Part shown: positions 1 to 7,882 of the stretch, in pieces | How the letters are laid out: the number at the start of each line of letters is the position of its first letter | Numbering within the stretch: the stretch's first letter is position 1 | Assembly (NCBI GenBank): GCA_018650795.1 | Contig: JABIFG010000050.1 | Span: forward strand, 1-44,612 | From: Fidelibacterota bacterium | Lineage (GTDB): Bacteria; Fidelibacterota; UBA8477; JABMPR01 | Reading direction: 5' to 3' | DNA length: 44,612 bases | Program-made: the position numbers and the translations under genes | Notes under the pieces: model-generated | What the model saw: only the letters and a program-made list of their open reading frames with translations | Database searches by the model: none | Told to the model about the DNA's origin: nothing

Positions 1-128
1 AAGATAAGATCTCCCTTCCGGTTTATCCGGACTGAAGGAAACTTAAAGACTATGAGTTTGATAGGTCACAGGTGTAAGCATGGTAACATGTTCAGCCGAG
101 TGATACTAATTTTCCGTGAGGCTTGATC
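1..128 (+). rRNA. 23S ribosomal RNA, 3' end (partial)
   Basis: The first bases match the conserved 3' end of bacterial 23S rRNA: a GATAGGTCACAGGTGTAAG-type segment, then GCCGAGTGATACTAAT and the terminal CCGTGAGGCTTGA. The gene runs off the left edge of the window, so only about the last 128 nt are present. The exact 3' end is estimated from the E. coli terminus (CCGUGAGGCUUAACCUU) and could be off by a few bases. A 5S gene follows in the same direction, so this is the distal end of an rRNA operon. Small open frames crossing the region are chance frames and not genes. Confidence 0.95.
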
Positions 129-194
129 AATATTATTCTAATTCTAGTACGCATATGAAGCACTACTCAGCTTTTTCCCATACTTTGTCATTTC

Positions 195-222
195 GGGCGA
201 TTACATTTAATGGAATCTGCCC
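195..222 (+). other. Hairpin in the 23S-5S spacer
   Basis: GGGCGATT (195-202) can pair with AATC-T-GCCC (214-222) with one bulged T. The spacer between the 23S end and the 5S start (about 129-238) carries no tRNA. A stem here may be an rRNA-processing structure; that role is inference. Confidence 0.35.
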
Positions 223-238
223 AATGATTTTTGATTTT

Positions 239-352
239 TCGACGACTTTAGCACAGGGGAAACACCCGATCCCATTCCGACCTCGGAAGTTAAGGCCTGT
301 AGCGCCGATGATAGTGCATTCTTTGAGTGTGTGAAAGTAGGACGTTGTCGAG
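239..352 (+). rRNA. rrf: 5S ribosomal RNA
   Basis: The segment carries the 5S hallmarks in order: GGGGAAACACCCG, CCCATTCCGACCTCGGAAGTTAAG, AGCGCCGATGATAGTGCAT and GAAAGTAGGACGT. Its two ends, TCGACGAC (239-246) and GTTGTCGA (344-351), close the terminal helix with one G-U pair. Length is about 114 nt, within the usual range. It lies about 110 nt after the 23S end and directly before a terminator. Confidence 0.95.
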
Positions 353-360
353 AAACCTTG

Positions 361-407
361 AAGAGCCCTGTTCCCTGAGTTTATCGAAGGGTGGGGCTCT
401 TTTTTTT
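361..407 (+). terminator. Rho-independent terminator of the rRNA operon
   Basis: AAGAGCCC (361-368) pairs perfectly with GGGCTCTT (394-401), followed by a T-run to about 407. The loop is itself a second hairpin (373-391, CCCT...AGGG), so the terminator has an inserted inner stem-loop. It sits 9 nt after the 5S gene and ends rRNA transcription. Confidence 0.9.
373..391. repeat. REP-like palindromic element inside the terminator loop
   Basis: The 19-mer CCCTGAGTTTATCGAAGGG closely resembles the short palindrome CCCTGAGCTTGTCGAAGGG, which I recall as a dispersed repeat in many bacterial genomes. It differs only in the central four bases. I saw no second copy in this window, so repeat status here rests on that resemblance. 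Confidence 0.45.
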
Positions 408-444
408 ACACAAAATGTCAATAAATTGTAGAAATGTTTGATGG

Positions 445-472
445 TTGTTTGATACTGGGTGAGATGTACAAT
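445..472 (+). promoter_or_regulatory. Candidate sigma70-type promoter (distal) of the FecR-cyclase operon
   Basis: A TTGTTT box (445-450) is separated by 16 nt from TACAAT (467-472), which matches the -10 consensus at five of six positions. It is the first such pair after the rRNA terminator. Start would be near 479, giving a long leader of about 210 nt. Sequence match only; the phylum's promoter rules may differ. Confidence 0.3.
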
Positions 473-481
473 CATGATTCA

Positions 482-496
482 TGCACATATTGTGCA
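482..496. promoter_or_regulatory. 15-bp dyad TGCACA-TAT-TGTGCA, possible operator
   Basis: TGCACA (482-487) and TGTGCA (491-496) form a perfect 6-bp inverted repeat with a 3-bp centre. It lies a few bases after the expected start point of the candidate promoter at 445-472, a usual place for a repressor site. It is not the classic CRP pattern TGTGA-N6-TCACA. No regulator is known from the window. Confidence 0.35.
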
Positions 497-582
497 AATA
501 TGACCTGAACAACACACCAATTCATATTCAATATTTACCTGATAATCAGCCATTATTACATGGATAAATAGCTATGCATATG

Positions 583-611
583 TTGTTTCTAGCTGTGTCA
601 TGGGCTAAATT
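583..611 (+). promoter_or_regulatory. Candidate sigma70-type promoter (proximal) of the FecR-cyclase operon
   Basis: TTGTTT (583-588), a 17-nt spacer and TAAATT (606-611) give a plausible -35/-10 pair. The -10 box matches the consensus at only four of six positions. A start near 618 would give a 70-nt leader containing the hairpin at 638-658. Confidence 0.25.
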
Positions 612-637
612 CGCGCTAAATAGAAGATGACATGGCG

Positions 638-658
638 CACGCAGAGTTGATCTGCGTG
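638..658 (+). other. Leader hairpin upstream of the first operon gene
   Basis: CACGCAGA (638-645) pairs perfectly with TCTGCGTG (651-658) around a 5-nt loop, about 30 nt before the start codon at 689. The bases after it (TCTTATATTTCTTCT) are T-rich but not a clean T-run, so it may be a stabilising or attenuating structure rather than a true terminator. Confidence 0.4.
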
Positions 659-688
659 TCTTATATTTCTTCTGTGCAGGAGGAAACT

Positions 689-1825
689 ATGAAGAAAATA
701 TTGTACCTAACACTCACTTTATTAATGGCTACTATTAGCCATGGACAAAACCTTGTTGTAACTGCTCAACCAGACCTGGCTGAGTGGGATATTATTTACC
801 TAACAGATTTCGATTTTGAGAATGGACAGAACAACCCGCTTATTTTCGGATATCGCATTTCCGTTGATGACAATACCTACCCTGTTGAGAATGTGAATCT
901 CACCTTGAATATGACCGCCAATGTCCCTTCACTTAACCTGAATAATGAATTGTTGTTCAATGCTCAGGTGACCATGACCTTGCAGGCTCCTATTTATATC
1001 ACAAATCGTGATCTAGATAGAAATGTTGAGAGTCGTGGCGTCTATGATGAGGCAGGCAACAAGATTACATTTGATCATTTTACCTTGGATATGATTGATG
1101 CCGATGAAGCAGAGAGTCTTGTGAATACAATCATGACCCTTGGTTCCATGCCTTCTGGTAATTACTCATTTACTCTCATGGTAGATGCTCCTGGATATAC
1201 ATTTAGCCCCGAAGGTTTTGAACCAAATAAACAGATTTCAATTGTTGCTCCTGCGAACATAGATTTAATCTTCCCTTCCTTAGGTTATGAATTCGTAAGT
1301 GATACATACCCAGTCTTTGAGTGGAACTCCACGGGTTGTGATGACTATTATATTAGAATTTGTGAATACAATCCTATCCAGCATAGCTCCCCAGAGGATG
1401 CCCTGCAAAGTGAAGCGTCCTATCCCTATCCTGATGATGGTACCTTTGCCTCTGTTGGTTCAAATAATCAACTAGACTATTCCTCAGTAAATGGACGACC
1501 CCTTGAAGTAGGCAAGGCCTACGCCTGGCAAGTCAAAAAAGTTTGCTCTACCACAGGAAATGATCAAGAATTCTATAGCGAAATCTACGGATTTACTATT
1601 TCAGAGGCTGGGCAGACAATCACACCATGTCAGCAACAATTGAGAAATGTGCTCGGAGATAGTCAGTATAATGTCTTGTTTGGTACCAATGGCCCCTTAG
1701 AGGGATATGGTGAGTGTGCAGAAATTTCACTCGATGGTGAAAATTTGAATTCAACCGATTTCGGAGCCCTGCTGGTTCAGCTTATGAGCGGTGCCTACGA
1801 AATCGAGAGCATTACGACACAATAG
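689..1825 (+). CDS. Secreted protein of unknown family, first gene of the FecR-cyclase operon
   Basis: The ATG at 689 is preceded by a strong ribosome binding site (AGGAGG, 679-684). An upstream in-frame ATG at 632 exists, but the signal peptide begins at 689. The 378-residue product starts MKKILYLTLTLLMATISHGQ, a typical Sec signal peptide with likely cleavage after SHG. The mature part looks beta-rich. Around residues 195-310 a segment with the pattern PVFEW...YAWQVK...SEIYGFTIS resembles a fibronectin/Ig-like module. The mature chain has five cysteines, which suits a periplasmic or surface protein. I do not recognise the family. It lies 11 nt before the FecR-domain gene and probably belongs to one transcript with the barrel protein and CHASE2 cyclase, so a role in envelope sensing is inferred from context only. 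Confidence 0.8.
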   Translation: MKKILYLTLTLLMATISHGQNLVVTAQPDLAEWDIIYLTDFDFENGQNNPLIFGYRISVDDNTYPVENVNLTLNMTANVPSLNLNNELLFNAQVTMTLQAPIYITNRDLDRNVESRGVYDEAGNKITFDHFTLDMIDADEAESLVNTIMTLGSMPSGNYSFTLMVDAPGYTFSPEGFEPNKQISIVAPANIDLIFPSLGYEFVSDTYPVFEWNSTGCDDYYIRICEYNPIQHSSPEDALQSEASYPYPDDGTFASVGSNNQLDYSSVNGRPLEVGKAYAWQVKKVCSTTGNDQEFYSEIYGFTISEAGQTITPCQQQLRNVLGDSQYNVLFGTNGPLEGYGECAEISLDGENLNSTDFGALLVQLMSGAYEIESITTQ

Positions 1826-1836
1826 GGGTTAAAAAA

Positions 1837-2544
1837 ATGAAGTATATTTCAAAAGTATCCATAATCATCATTCTCCTTGCTCTCGTGTCAATGACTGCTG
1901 TGGCGCAAGAACCGATTGGTGTAATTGCGAAAGCAAGCGGGACGACCTTCCACAAAAAATTTAATGCCGATGACTATTCACCAAATGCCATCATGGGAAC
2001 ACAACTCAAGAATCACGACTGGATAAAAACATCCGACGATGGTTTTGTTGCCATATTTTTTCTTGACGACAAAAGTCAACTCAAGGTAAAAGGCAATTCA
2101 GAAATGGAGATATTGGCTTCTGTTGAACGCGGAAAAATATCAAAAACCATTTCCCTTGACTATGGAACGGTCAAGGCTACTGTGAACAAACAGAAAGGTG
2201 AATTCAGAATTGCTACTCCCACATCTGTGGCTTCCGTAAAAGGAACCGAATGGTGGGTTGAGAGTGATGAAAACGGTGATGTCTTTATCGTAATGGAAGG
2301 TGTTGTCGAGGTTGAAAACCTCATTAGTGGTACCGTTCAAAACGTTGGCGAAGATGAAACAGCCACATCCAATCCAGATGGAAGTGTCGATGTTGAAGAA
2401 ACAGATGACGATGCCATTCCAGAAGATCCCGATGAGGATGCCGATGAAGAAGAAACGGGTAGTACTATCCATGAACTTCGCATTCGCATGGTCAATGAGG
2501 AAACCAACTCAGAAAAATTTATAATTATCGAATACGCCGAGTAA
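1837..2544 (+). CDS. Periplasmic FecR-domain protein
   Basis: The 235-residue product has a clear signal peptide (about residues 1-23, ending AVAQ). A FecR-type domain (PF04773-like) covers about residues 27-160: the elements are a raised-threshold region with DWIKTSDDGFVAIFF, then LKVKGNSEMEI, LDYGTVKATV, the hallmark FRIATPTSVASVKGTEW and a closing VMEGVVEVEN. A very acidic linker (DPDEDADEEET) follows. Unlike the iron-transport regulator FecR, it has no cytoplasmic anti-sigma segment and no internal membrane helix, so it is a soluble periplasmic domain. It sits between a secreted protein and a beta-barrel gene, upstream of a CHASE2 adenylate cyclase; FecR-domain genes are often found beside CHASE2 cyclases. 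Ligand and partner are unknown. Confidence 0.85.
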   Translation: MKYISKVSIIIILLALVSMTAVAQEPIGVIAKASGTTFHKKFNADDYSPNAIMGTQLKNHDWIKTSDDGFVAIFFLDDKSQLKVKGNSEMEILASVERGKISKTISLDYGTVKATVNKQKGEFRIATPTSVASVKGTEWWVESDENGDVFIVMEGVVEVENLISGTVQNVGEDETATSNPDGSVDVEETDDDAIPEDPDEDADEEETGSTIHELRIRMVNEETNSEKFIIIEYAE

Positions 2545-2570
2545 TAAGCTCTCAGACGGATATAACTATT

Positions 2571-5360
2571 ATGAAGCGACTACTTGCAATATTGCTGGTG
2601 GGGGTAGGAATAAATGGCTTCGCCCTCCAATCGGATGGCGAATTAATCCACATAGCTCCTCACGAAGCGGTTGAAGGCAACAGCCTGACACTGGATGCGA
2701 TCTATACAGGTGAAATAGATGATATTCAATCAGCTAAGATTTTGTATCGTCTCGCAGGACAAGTGGGATATCTGGAAGCTGGAATGGACATCGGCGATGT
2801 AAAACTTTCAGGAGATTTACCTGGAGAGATTATTGGGGCTCCTGGCATTGAGTATGTGATTGTCGTTAGTCTTAAAGATGGGGGGTTAGTAGCTTTTCCA
2901 TTAAGTAGTGATCCGCTGACAGATCCTCAATTTGTTGCAGTCTCTGAAGCCAGCCTGGCCGACGTGTCCCCTGATGCTGGGGGTGGCGAAAACTTTGGCG
3001 AATTGATCATCCTGACTCCTGACCCTGGATTAATTATGCCTTTTGGCGAACCCATGATTGTGGCCGTTTCCCTGTTCAATCTCGATAATGTAGACATCAA
3101 CTCAGTGCGTGTCACCTTTGATAATGCAGATGTTACTGCGTATTCTCTAGTAACCACAGACTTGATTACCTATAAGCCAGATGCCTTGAGTGCTGGCAAG
3201 CATAGCATTTTTATTGAAGTCTCAAACATTTATGGTGTCAGATTATCCTCTACATCCTGGAGTTTTGATGTTCAGAGCCAGGCCCAACAAATATTTGATA
3301 TGAAAGTCAACGGTAATCTGAATGTGAGCCACAGAGCAGACTTAATCAATATCAGCTTAGCCAATGTTGATACTGTAATTAGTGGTGATTCCGTTTCTGT
3401 AGCGAACTACACACCCACATCGCAGGCTGTGAGTCGAGTGGATTTTTCAACCAATGTTAACTTTGACTGGGCAAAGGTTAAGCTATTTGCGAATCTGACT
3501 TCTAAAGAAGATCCCAACCTCCAACCACAGAATCGTTTTGGAATTAAAGTTAGAACCTCATGGTTGAAGTATGCCTTTGGTGATGAGACCCCCATGATGA
3601 ATCGCCTGGCGCTCTGGGGCAAACGGGTTCGTGGTCACAATATTGACGCCCGTTTTAAATGGGTGAATTTGCACATCGTCTCTGGGCAAACATCGCGAGC
3701 CATTACAGGTAGTGCTTCATTCGATACGACCGGTTCTGAGTGGAGACGAACTGGATATAGTTTTGAGCGAGGTCTGTTTGCCATACGACCAAGTTTTGGA
3801 TCTGGAAAAAATTTCCAGATCGGCCTGTTTTATGTCCATACCCGTGATAGTATCAATAGCGTACCATTGAGGCCAAGCGATTGGGATGCCAATACTTTCT
3901 CAGAAGAATTTATCACTGATGCTGGTACCACTGTGGTGGGATTTGGTGATGACACCTATACCCTCAACGGTGAAACGCAAGATATTCAGTACTTCATGAA
4001 TGGGAATAATCCCGAAGATAATATTGTGATTGGCTCCGATATTAAACTAGCCCTTGATAATCACCGTTTTGTCCTGGAAGGCAGTGCAGCCTTCTCCCTC
4101 TACAACAGAAATATATTAGATGGAGCTCTAACTCGAGCTGACTTAGATACCTACGGACTACTGTCAGATTCAACCGCTGATGACACGCTCGGAACTGGCT
4201 CAATCGACTTGCCCCTGGCAACACTAGATGATGCGGTTTCAGGAATGGGTCTCAACTTTCTGCTGACTGATGGAAAATTTGATCCAGAGAACCTGGCCGA
4301 ATACTTTATTCTTAATGAGAATTTAACCCTACCCATTGATCTTGACAATTTTGCCAACGGAAATACACTGAAGAGCCTCACCACACTGGCCCTCCACTTT
4401 GCTGCCAAAATGAATTACTATGGCAACTTTATCCATGTGGACTATCACCATGTTGGTCCTGGCTATAAAGCATTGGGTAGCCCAGTCCTGCGTCTCGATG
4501 GAAAGGGTTGGAATGGTTGGAAAGTCTCAGATAAGGTGCGTATGTTAAACAACATGCTCTATCTGAATCTGGGATGGGAGCTATACAAGAATAATACTAT
4601 TTCCCAAGATCTGGAAACGGATCCGCGTCTTGTTCAAAATGCTTTCAGCGGTGGAATTACTTTGAATCCTGGTAGCGGCTTGCCAACGATCACTACTAAT
4701 ATGAAGTATTTCACTCGAGACAATAATATTGATGATACTACACATACGAGTCAGATAGTAGGTGACGACACCCTCTTGTTTATACTGGATGATAGAGAGC
4801 TAAATGAATCACTAAGTACTAATGTAAATTTAACCTATATGCTTAAAACAGGTCCTCTGGACAATACAATATCATTTAACATGATGCGCTCGAATATGGA
4901 TAACATTGTCATTGGAAGAGAAGGCTTACTACGCACCTCAAATCTCTATGGGTTAAATCTTAGATCGGCATGGATGATCCCGCTTACTACAACCATATCC
5001 ATCCGCAATAATCGAAATCAGCTATATGAGACAACCGATCTCAATTATCAAACTAATACTTTTAATACCTATCGATTGGGTGCAGGGTATCGACTCTTTG
5101 GTGGTGACCTTGTATTACGCAGTAGCGTCCAATATATGACTTTTGAATCAGAAAAGTATGAGCAGGAAGTATTGGTATCCACCTTGAAAACTCAATCGAA
5201 TTTACAGGGTAATGCCCAATACACATTCAAACCAATCACTATTGGAACTTCAACCGTGAAATCTCGGGTTATTGGGAGCTATGAACGACGCAAATATGTC
5301 AGCGATTACACTGATTATTCTGACAATACGGTCTCAGCCCGACTTGAGATGACTTTTTAG
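2571..5360 (+). CDS. Outer-membrane beta-barrel protein with N-terminal Ig-like domains
   Basis: The product is 929 residues long. A short signal peptide (about 1-18) is followed by two Ig-like beta domains: about 22-125, with a YRLAGQ...GIEYVIVVSLKDGG pattern, and about 145-235, ending in a WSFDVQS strand. The remaining roughly 690 residues alternate polar and aromatic or aliphatic positions and are rich in Asn, Thr and Tyr, as in transmembrane beta-strands. The chain ends SARLEMTF, with the C-terminal Phe typical of barrels inserted by the BAM machinery. No TonB box or plug domain is evident, so it is not obviously a TonB-dependent receptor. It lies 26 nt after the FecR-domain gene and 32 nt before the cyclase gene. 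The Ig-like domains would face the periplasm and could touch the FecR or CHASE2 proteins; that is inference. Confidence 0.8.
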   Translation: MKRLLAILLVGVGINGFALQSDGELIHIAPHEAVEGNSLTLDAIYTGEIDDIQSAKILYRLAGQVGYLEAGMDIGDVKLSGDLPGEIIGAPGIEYVIVVSLKDGGLVAFPLSSDPLTDPQFVAVSEASLADVSPDAGGGENFGELIILTPDPGLIMPFGEPMIVAVSLFNLDNVDINSVRVTFDNADVTAYSLVTTDLITYKPDALSAGKHSIFIEVSNIYGVRLSSTSWSFDVQSQAQQIFDMKVNGNLNVSHRADLINISLANVDTVISGDSVSVANYTPTSQAVSRVDFSTNVNFDWAKVKLFANLTSKEDPNLQPQNRFGIKVRTSWLKYAFGDETPMMNRLALWGKRVRGHNIDARFKWVNLHIVSGQTSRAITGSASFDTTGSEWRRTGYSFERGLFAIRPSFGSGKNFQIGLFYVHTRDSINSVPLRPSDWDANTFSEEFITDAGTTVVGFGDDTYTLNGETQDIQYFMNGNNPEDNIVIGSDIKLALDNHRFVLEGSAAFSLYNRNILDGALTRADLDTYGLLSDSTADDTLGTGSIDLPLATLDDAVSGMGLNFLLTDGKFDPENLAEYFILNENLTLPIDLDNFANGNTLKSLTTLALHFAAKMNYYGNFIHVDYHHVGPGYKALGSPVLRLDGKGWNGWKVSDKVRMLNNMLYLNLGWELYKNNTISQDLETDPRLVQNAFSGGITLNPGSGLPTITTNMKYFTRDNNIDDTTHTSQIVGDDTLLFILDDRELNESLSTNVNLTYMLKTGPLDNTISFNMMRSNMDNIVIGREGLLRTSNLYGLNLRSAWMIPLTTTISIRNNRNQLYETTDLNYQTNTFNTYRLGAGYRLFGGDLVLRSSVQYMTFESEKYEQEVLVSTLKTQSNLQGNAQYTFKPITIGTSTVKSRVIGSYERRKYVSDYTDYSDNTVSARLEMTF

Positions 5361-5392
5361 ACAACCGAAATAAATAAAAATCGGGGATAATT

Positions 5393-7810
5393 ATGCTGAA
5401 AAAACACGGTATCGGCGTTTTATTTACTTTTATCGCTATCGTTTTAGCAATTTTGATTCAAATCGTGGGACTGTTTGATCTGGCTAATTTCAAAATGCTG
5501 GATTACAGCTATCAGCTAAGGGGTCCACTTTCTTCCTGGGCGGCCCATCAGGAAAATCCAAATGATAGTCTAGAGGTAGTCCTCATTGATGTAGACGATG
5601 AAACTTTTCGTTTACTGGCTGATATAGGCTGGCCTTATCCACGTGGTGAAATCTGGGACGCTGCCATCATGAATCTGGCTGATGCTGGTGCAAAAGTAAT
5701 TGTATTTGATATTCAGTTTGACTCCCGCGATGCCCACACCGCTCGAATTTTATCCGTTTTTAATGGTGTGCTTCCGGAAGGTTACACCGACGGCGATGTG
5801 GAAATCGCTAAGGCCATTGAGTATGCACGCAGCAAGGGCACAGAAGTGGTTATGGCTTCCACCATAAAGACAGAATTATCAAGTGTTCCACCCCAAATGC
5901 TAGTGACACCTAATGAATACATCATGCAGGTAAATCCTGACCATGGTCTGGTCGATATCGAGGAAGACAAAGACCATTTTACGCGTCGCTATCCCGTTTT
6001 TGGGGCTATGAATCACTCGCCCGATGAGTGGCGACTCTCCTTGGCGATGAAAGCAGTTAAGCACTACCTCGAAATCCCTGATAAACCCGGATTGACCTAT
6101 GATTATGAGATTTCTGAGTTCACTTATGGACCGCTGACCATACCTACCTACGGATCAGATCATCCAGGTTTCCTGACCAATATCTATGGTCCGGCTTCCC
6201 ACGCTCGTATCGGAGAATCAGAACCCTGGCAAACCTTTAAGCGATTTCCCCTGGTATGGATCATTGATACCGAAGATTATGACTTACCTGCCAGTGACGA
6301 AGATACGGATTGGATGTCAAAGTTTGACTCCACCAGCGGTTTCAATAGCATGATGCTCATGATGGATCCTACTTGGGAAATCTTGTCAAGTCCATTTAAA
6401 GATAAAATCTGTATCATTGGAGTGTCGGTTGAAGTTATGCATGACTACAAGTCGACAGCATTTTTTGATTATTTAGGAGCTCCAACCTTAATGCCGGGTT
6501 TCGAATACCACGCTAATGCCACCCAAACACTCCTAGATGAAAATTTTGTACACGTGCTGGGCAAAACCATCGAGTTTACTTCCGATTCAGCCCTCACCCA
6601 TATACTGCTGATCGTAATCTGCGCTCTGGTTGCATATCTAATCATCGCTTTCCTTGATCCTTTATGGGGTGCCGTATTAATCGGATTAGAAGCCACTATT
6701 TTGTTCAGCATCAGTGTGGGTATGTTTACCACTGATCACTTGTGGTTCTTAAAATGGATCAGCGGAAATTCAGAAAGCATTCTGATTCCACCGCCTGGTG
6801 AAACCCTCTTTGTCCCAATTGTGGCTCCGCTTGTTGTGATGGCACTGACTTATTTAACAAACGTTCTTTATAAATTTATCCTCGAACAAAGAGATAAGCA
6901 CTTCCTGAAGGATACCTTCGGAACATATATCGCTCCAGAACTCATCGACAAAATGTACGAGGAGAAGCAAGAACCAAAACTCGGGGGAGATGCCGGAGTA
7001 CATACAGCCTTCTTCACTGATATTCAAAGTTTTTCAGCTTTTTCAGAAAAACTGTCTGCTGAGGAGGTGGTTGAACTTCTCAATGAATACTTGACGGATA
7101 TGACTGATATTCTTCTTGAGCATAAAGGCACGCTGGATAAGTACATTGGAGATGCTATTGTTGCATTTTACGGTGCTCCCGTACCCGTTGAGAATCATGA
7201 ACATATGGCCTGCCTCACCGCTGTCAACATGCAGATCGGCTTGGATGTATTGCGTAAAAAATGGCAGTCTGAAGGTGATAGATGGCCAGATATAGTTCAC
7301 AATATGCAGAATCGTATCGGTATCGCTACCGGTGATATGGTCACCGGCAATATGGGTTCCGCCATGCGAATGAATTATACCATGATGGGTGATATCGTGA
7401 ATACAGCTGCCCGTTTGGAATCTTCAGCGAAACAGTATGGGGTCTATATCCAGGTTGCTGAAGCAACCTATCTGGCTGCCAAAGATGGGTTTGAATGGCG
7501 ACAACTAGACTATGCCATCGTTAAGGGAAAAAACGAACCGGTTTATGTGTTTGAGCTTATGTCCATCAAAGACAACCTTCCAGAAGGATATGCAGAAATG
7601 CTGGACGCATATCATAAGGCATTAGAACTATATAGATCACAAAAGTTTGAGGCAGCATTGGAAGCATTCACCCATTCAGATACCCTGGAGGATATGTTTC
7701 CCGGTCGAAACACAAATCCCAGTCGCGTCTATATTGACCGTTGTAAAATTTTTCTGGAAAATCCACCTGGAGAAGATTGGGACGGCTCCTGGAGACTCAC
7801 TGAGAAATAG
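5393..7810 (+). CDS. CHASE2-domain adenylate cyclase (class III)
   Basis: The 805-residue product has one N-terminal membrane helix (about 8-30), a large extracytoplasmic CHASE2 domain (about 35-395, with EVVLIDVDDETF and GWPYPRGEIWDAAI near the start), three more helices (about 403-495), and a cytoplasmic class III cyclase domain (about 535-725). The catalytic set looks complete. Metal-binding Asp are D543 (FTDIQSF) and D587 (YIGDAIVAFYGAP). The adenine-specifying pair is K583 and D667, and the transition-state pair is N670 and R674 in DIVNTAARLE. Lys and Asp at the specificity positions point to ATP, so cAMP is the expected product. The C-terminal helical tail ends with the PPGEDWDGSW signature common in such cyclases. 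It closes the FecR/barrel operon and is followed after 72 nt by porX. The sensor ligand is unknown. Confidence 0.92.
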   Translation: MLKKHGIGVLFTFIAIVLAILIQIVGLFDLANFKMLDYSYQLRGPLSSWAAHQENPNDSLEVVLIDVDDETFRLLADIGWPYPRGEIWDAAIMNLADAGAKVIVFDIQFDSRDAHTARILSVFNGVLPEGYTDGDVEIAKAIEYARSKGTEVVMASTIKTELSSVPPQMLVTPNEYIMQVNPDHGLVDIEEDKDHFTRRYPVFGAMNHSPDEWRLSLAMKAVKHYLEIPDKPGLTYDYEISEFTYGPLTIPTYGSDHPGFLTNIYGPASHARIGESEPWQTFKRFPLVWIIDTEDYDLPASDEDTDWMSKFDSTSGFNSMMLMMDPTWEILSSPFKDKICIIGVSVEVMHDYKSTAFFDYLGAPTLMPGFEYHANATQTLLDENFVHVLGKTIEFTSDSALTHILLIVICALVAYLIIAFLDPLWGAVLIGLEATILFSISVGMFTTDHLWFLKWISGNSESILIPPPGETLFVPIVAPLVVMALTYLTNVLYKFILEQRDKHFLKDTFGTYIAPELIDKMYEEKQEPKLGGDAGVHTAFFTDIQSFSAFSEKLSAEEVVELLNEYLTDMTDILLEHKGTLDKYIGDAIVAFYGAPVPVENHEHMACLTAVNMQIGLDVLRKKWQSEGDRWPDIVHNMQNRIGIATGDMVTGNMGSAMRMNYTMMGDIVNTAARLESSAKQYGVYIQVAEATYLAAKDGFEWRQLDYAIVKGKNEPVYVFELMSIKDNLPEGYAEMLDAYHKALELYRSQKFEAALEAFTHSDTLEDMFPGRNTNPSRVYIDRCKIFLENPPGEDWDGSWRLTEK

Positions 7811-7882
7811 TTAATCAGAATTACTCACGTTTCACTCGAAGATTAATGTTTCCTCAACATGATCTACTGATATTTTGGTGCC

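Noticed and set aside
116-475. Open reading frames over the rRNA region
   Set aside because: They lie across the 23S end, spacer, 5S gene and terminator and encode nothing recognisable.
1837-2544. FecR-type anti-sigma/iron regulator
   Set aside because: There is no cytoplasmic anti-sigma part, no internal membrane helix and no adjacent FecI-like sigma or TonB receptor.
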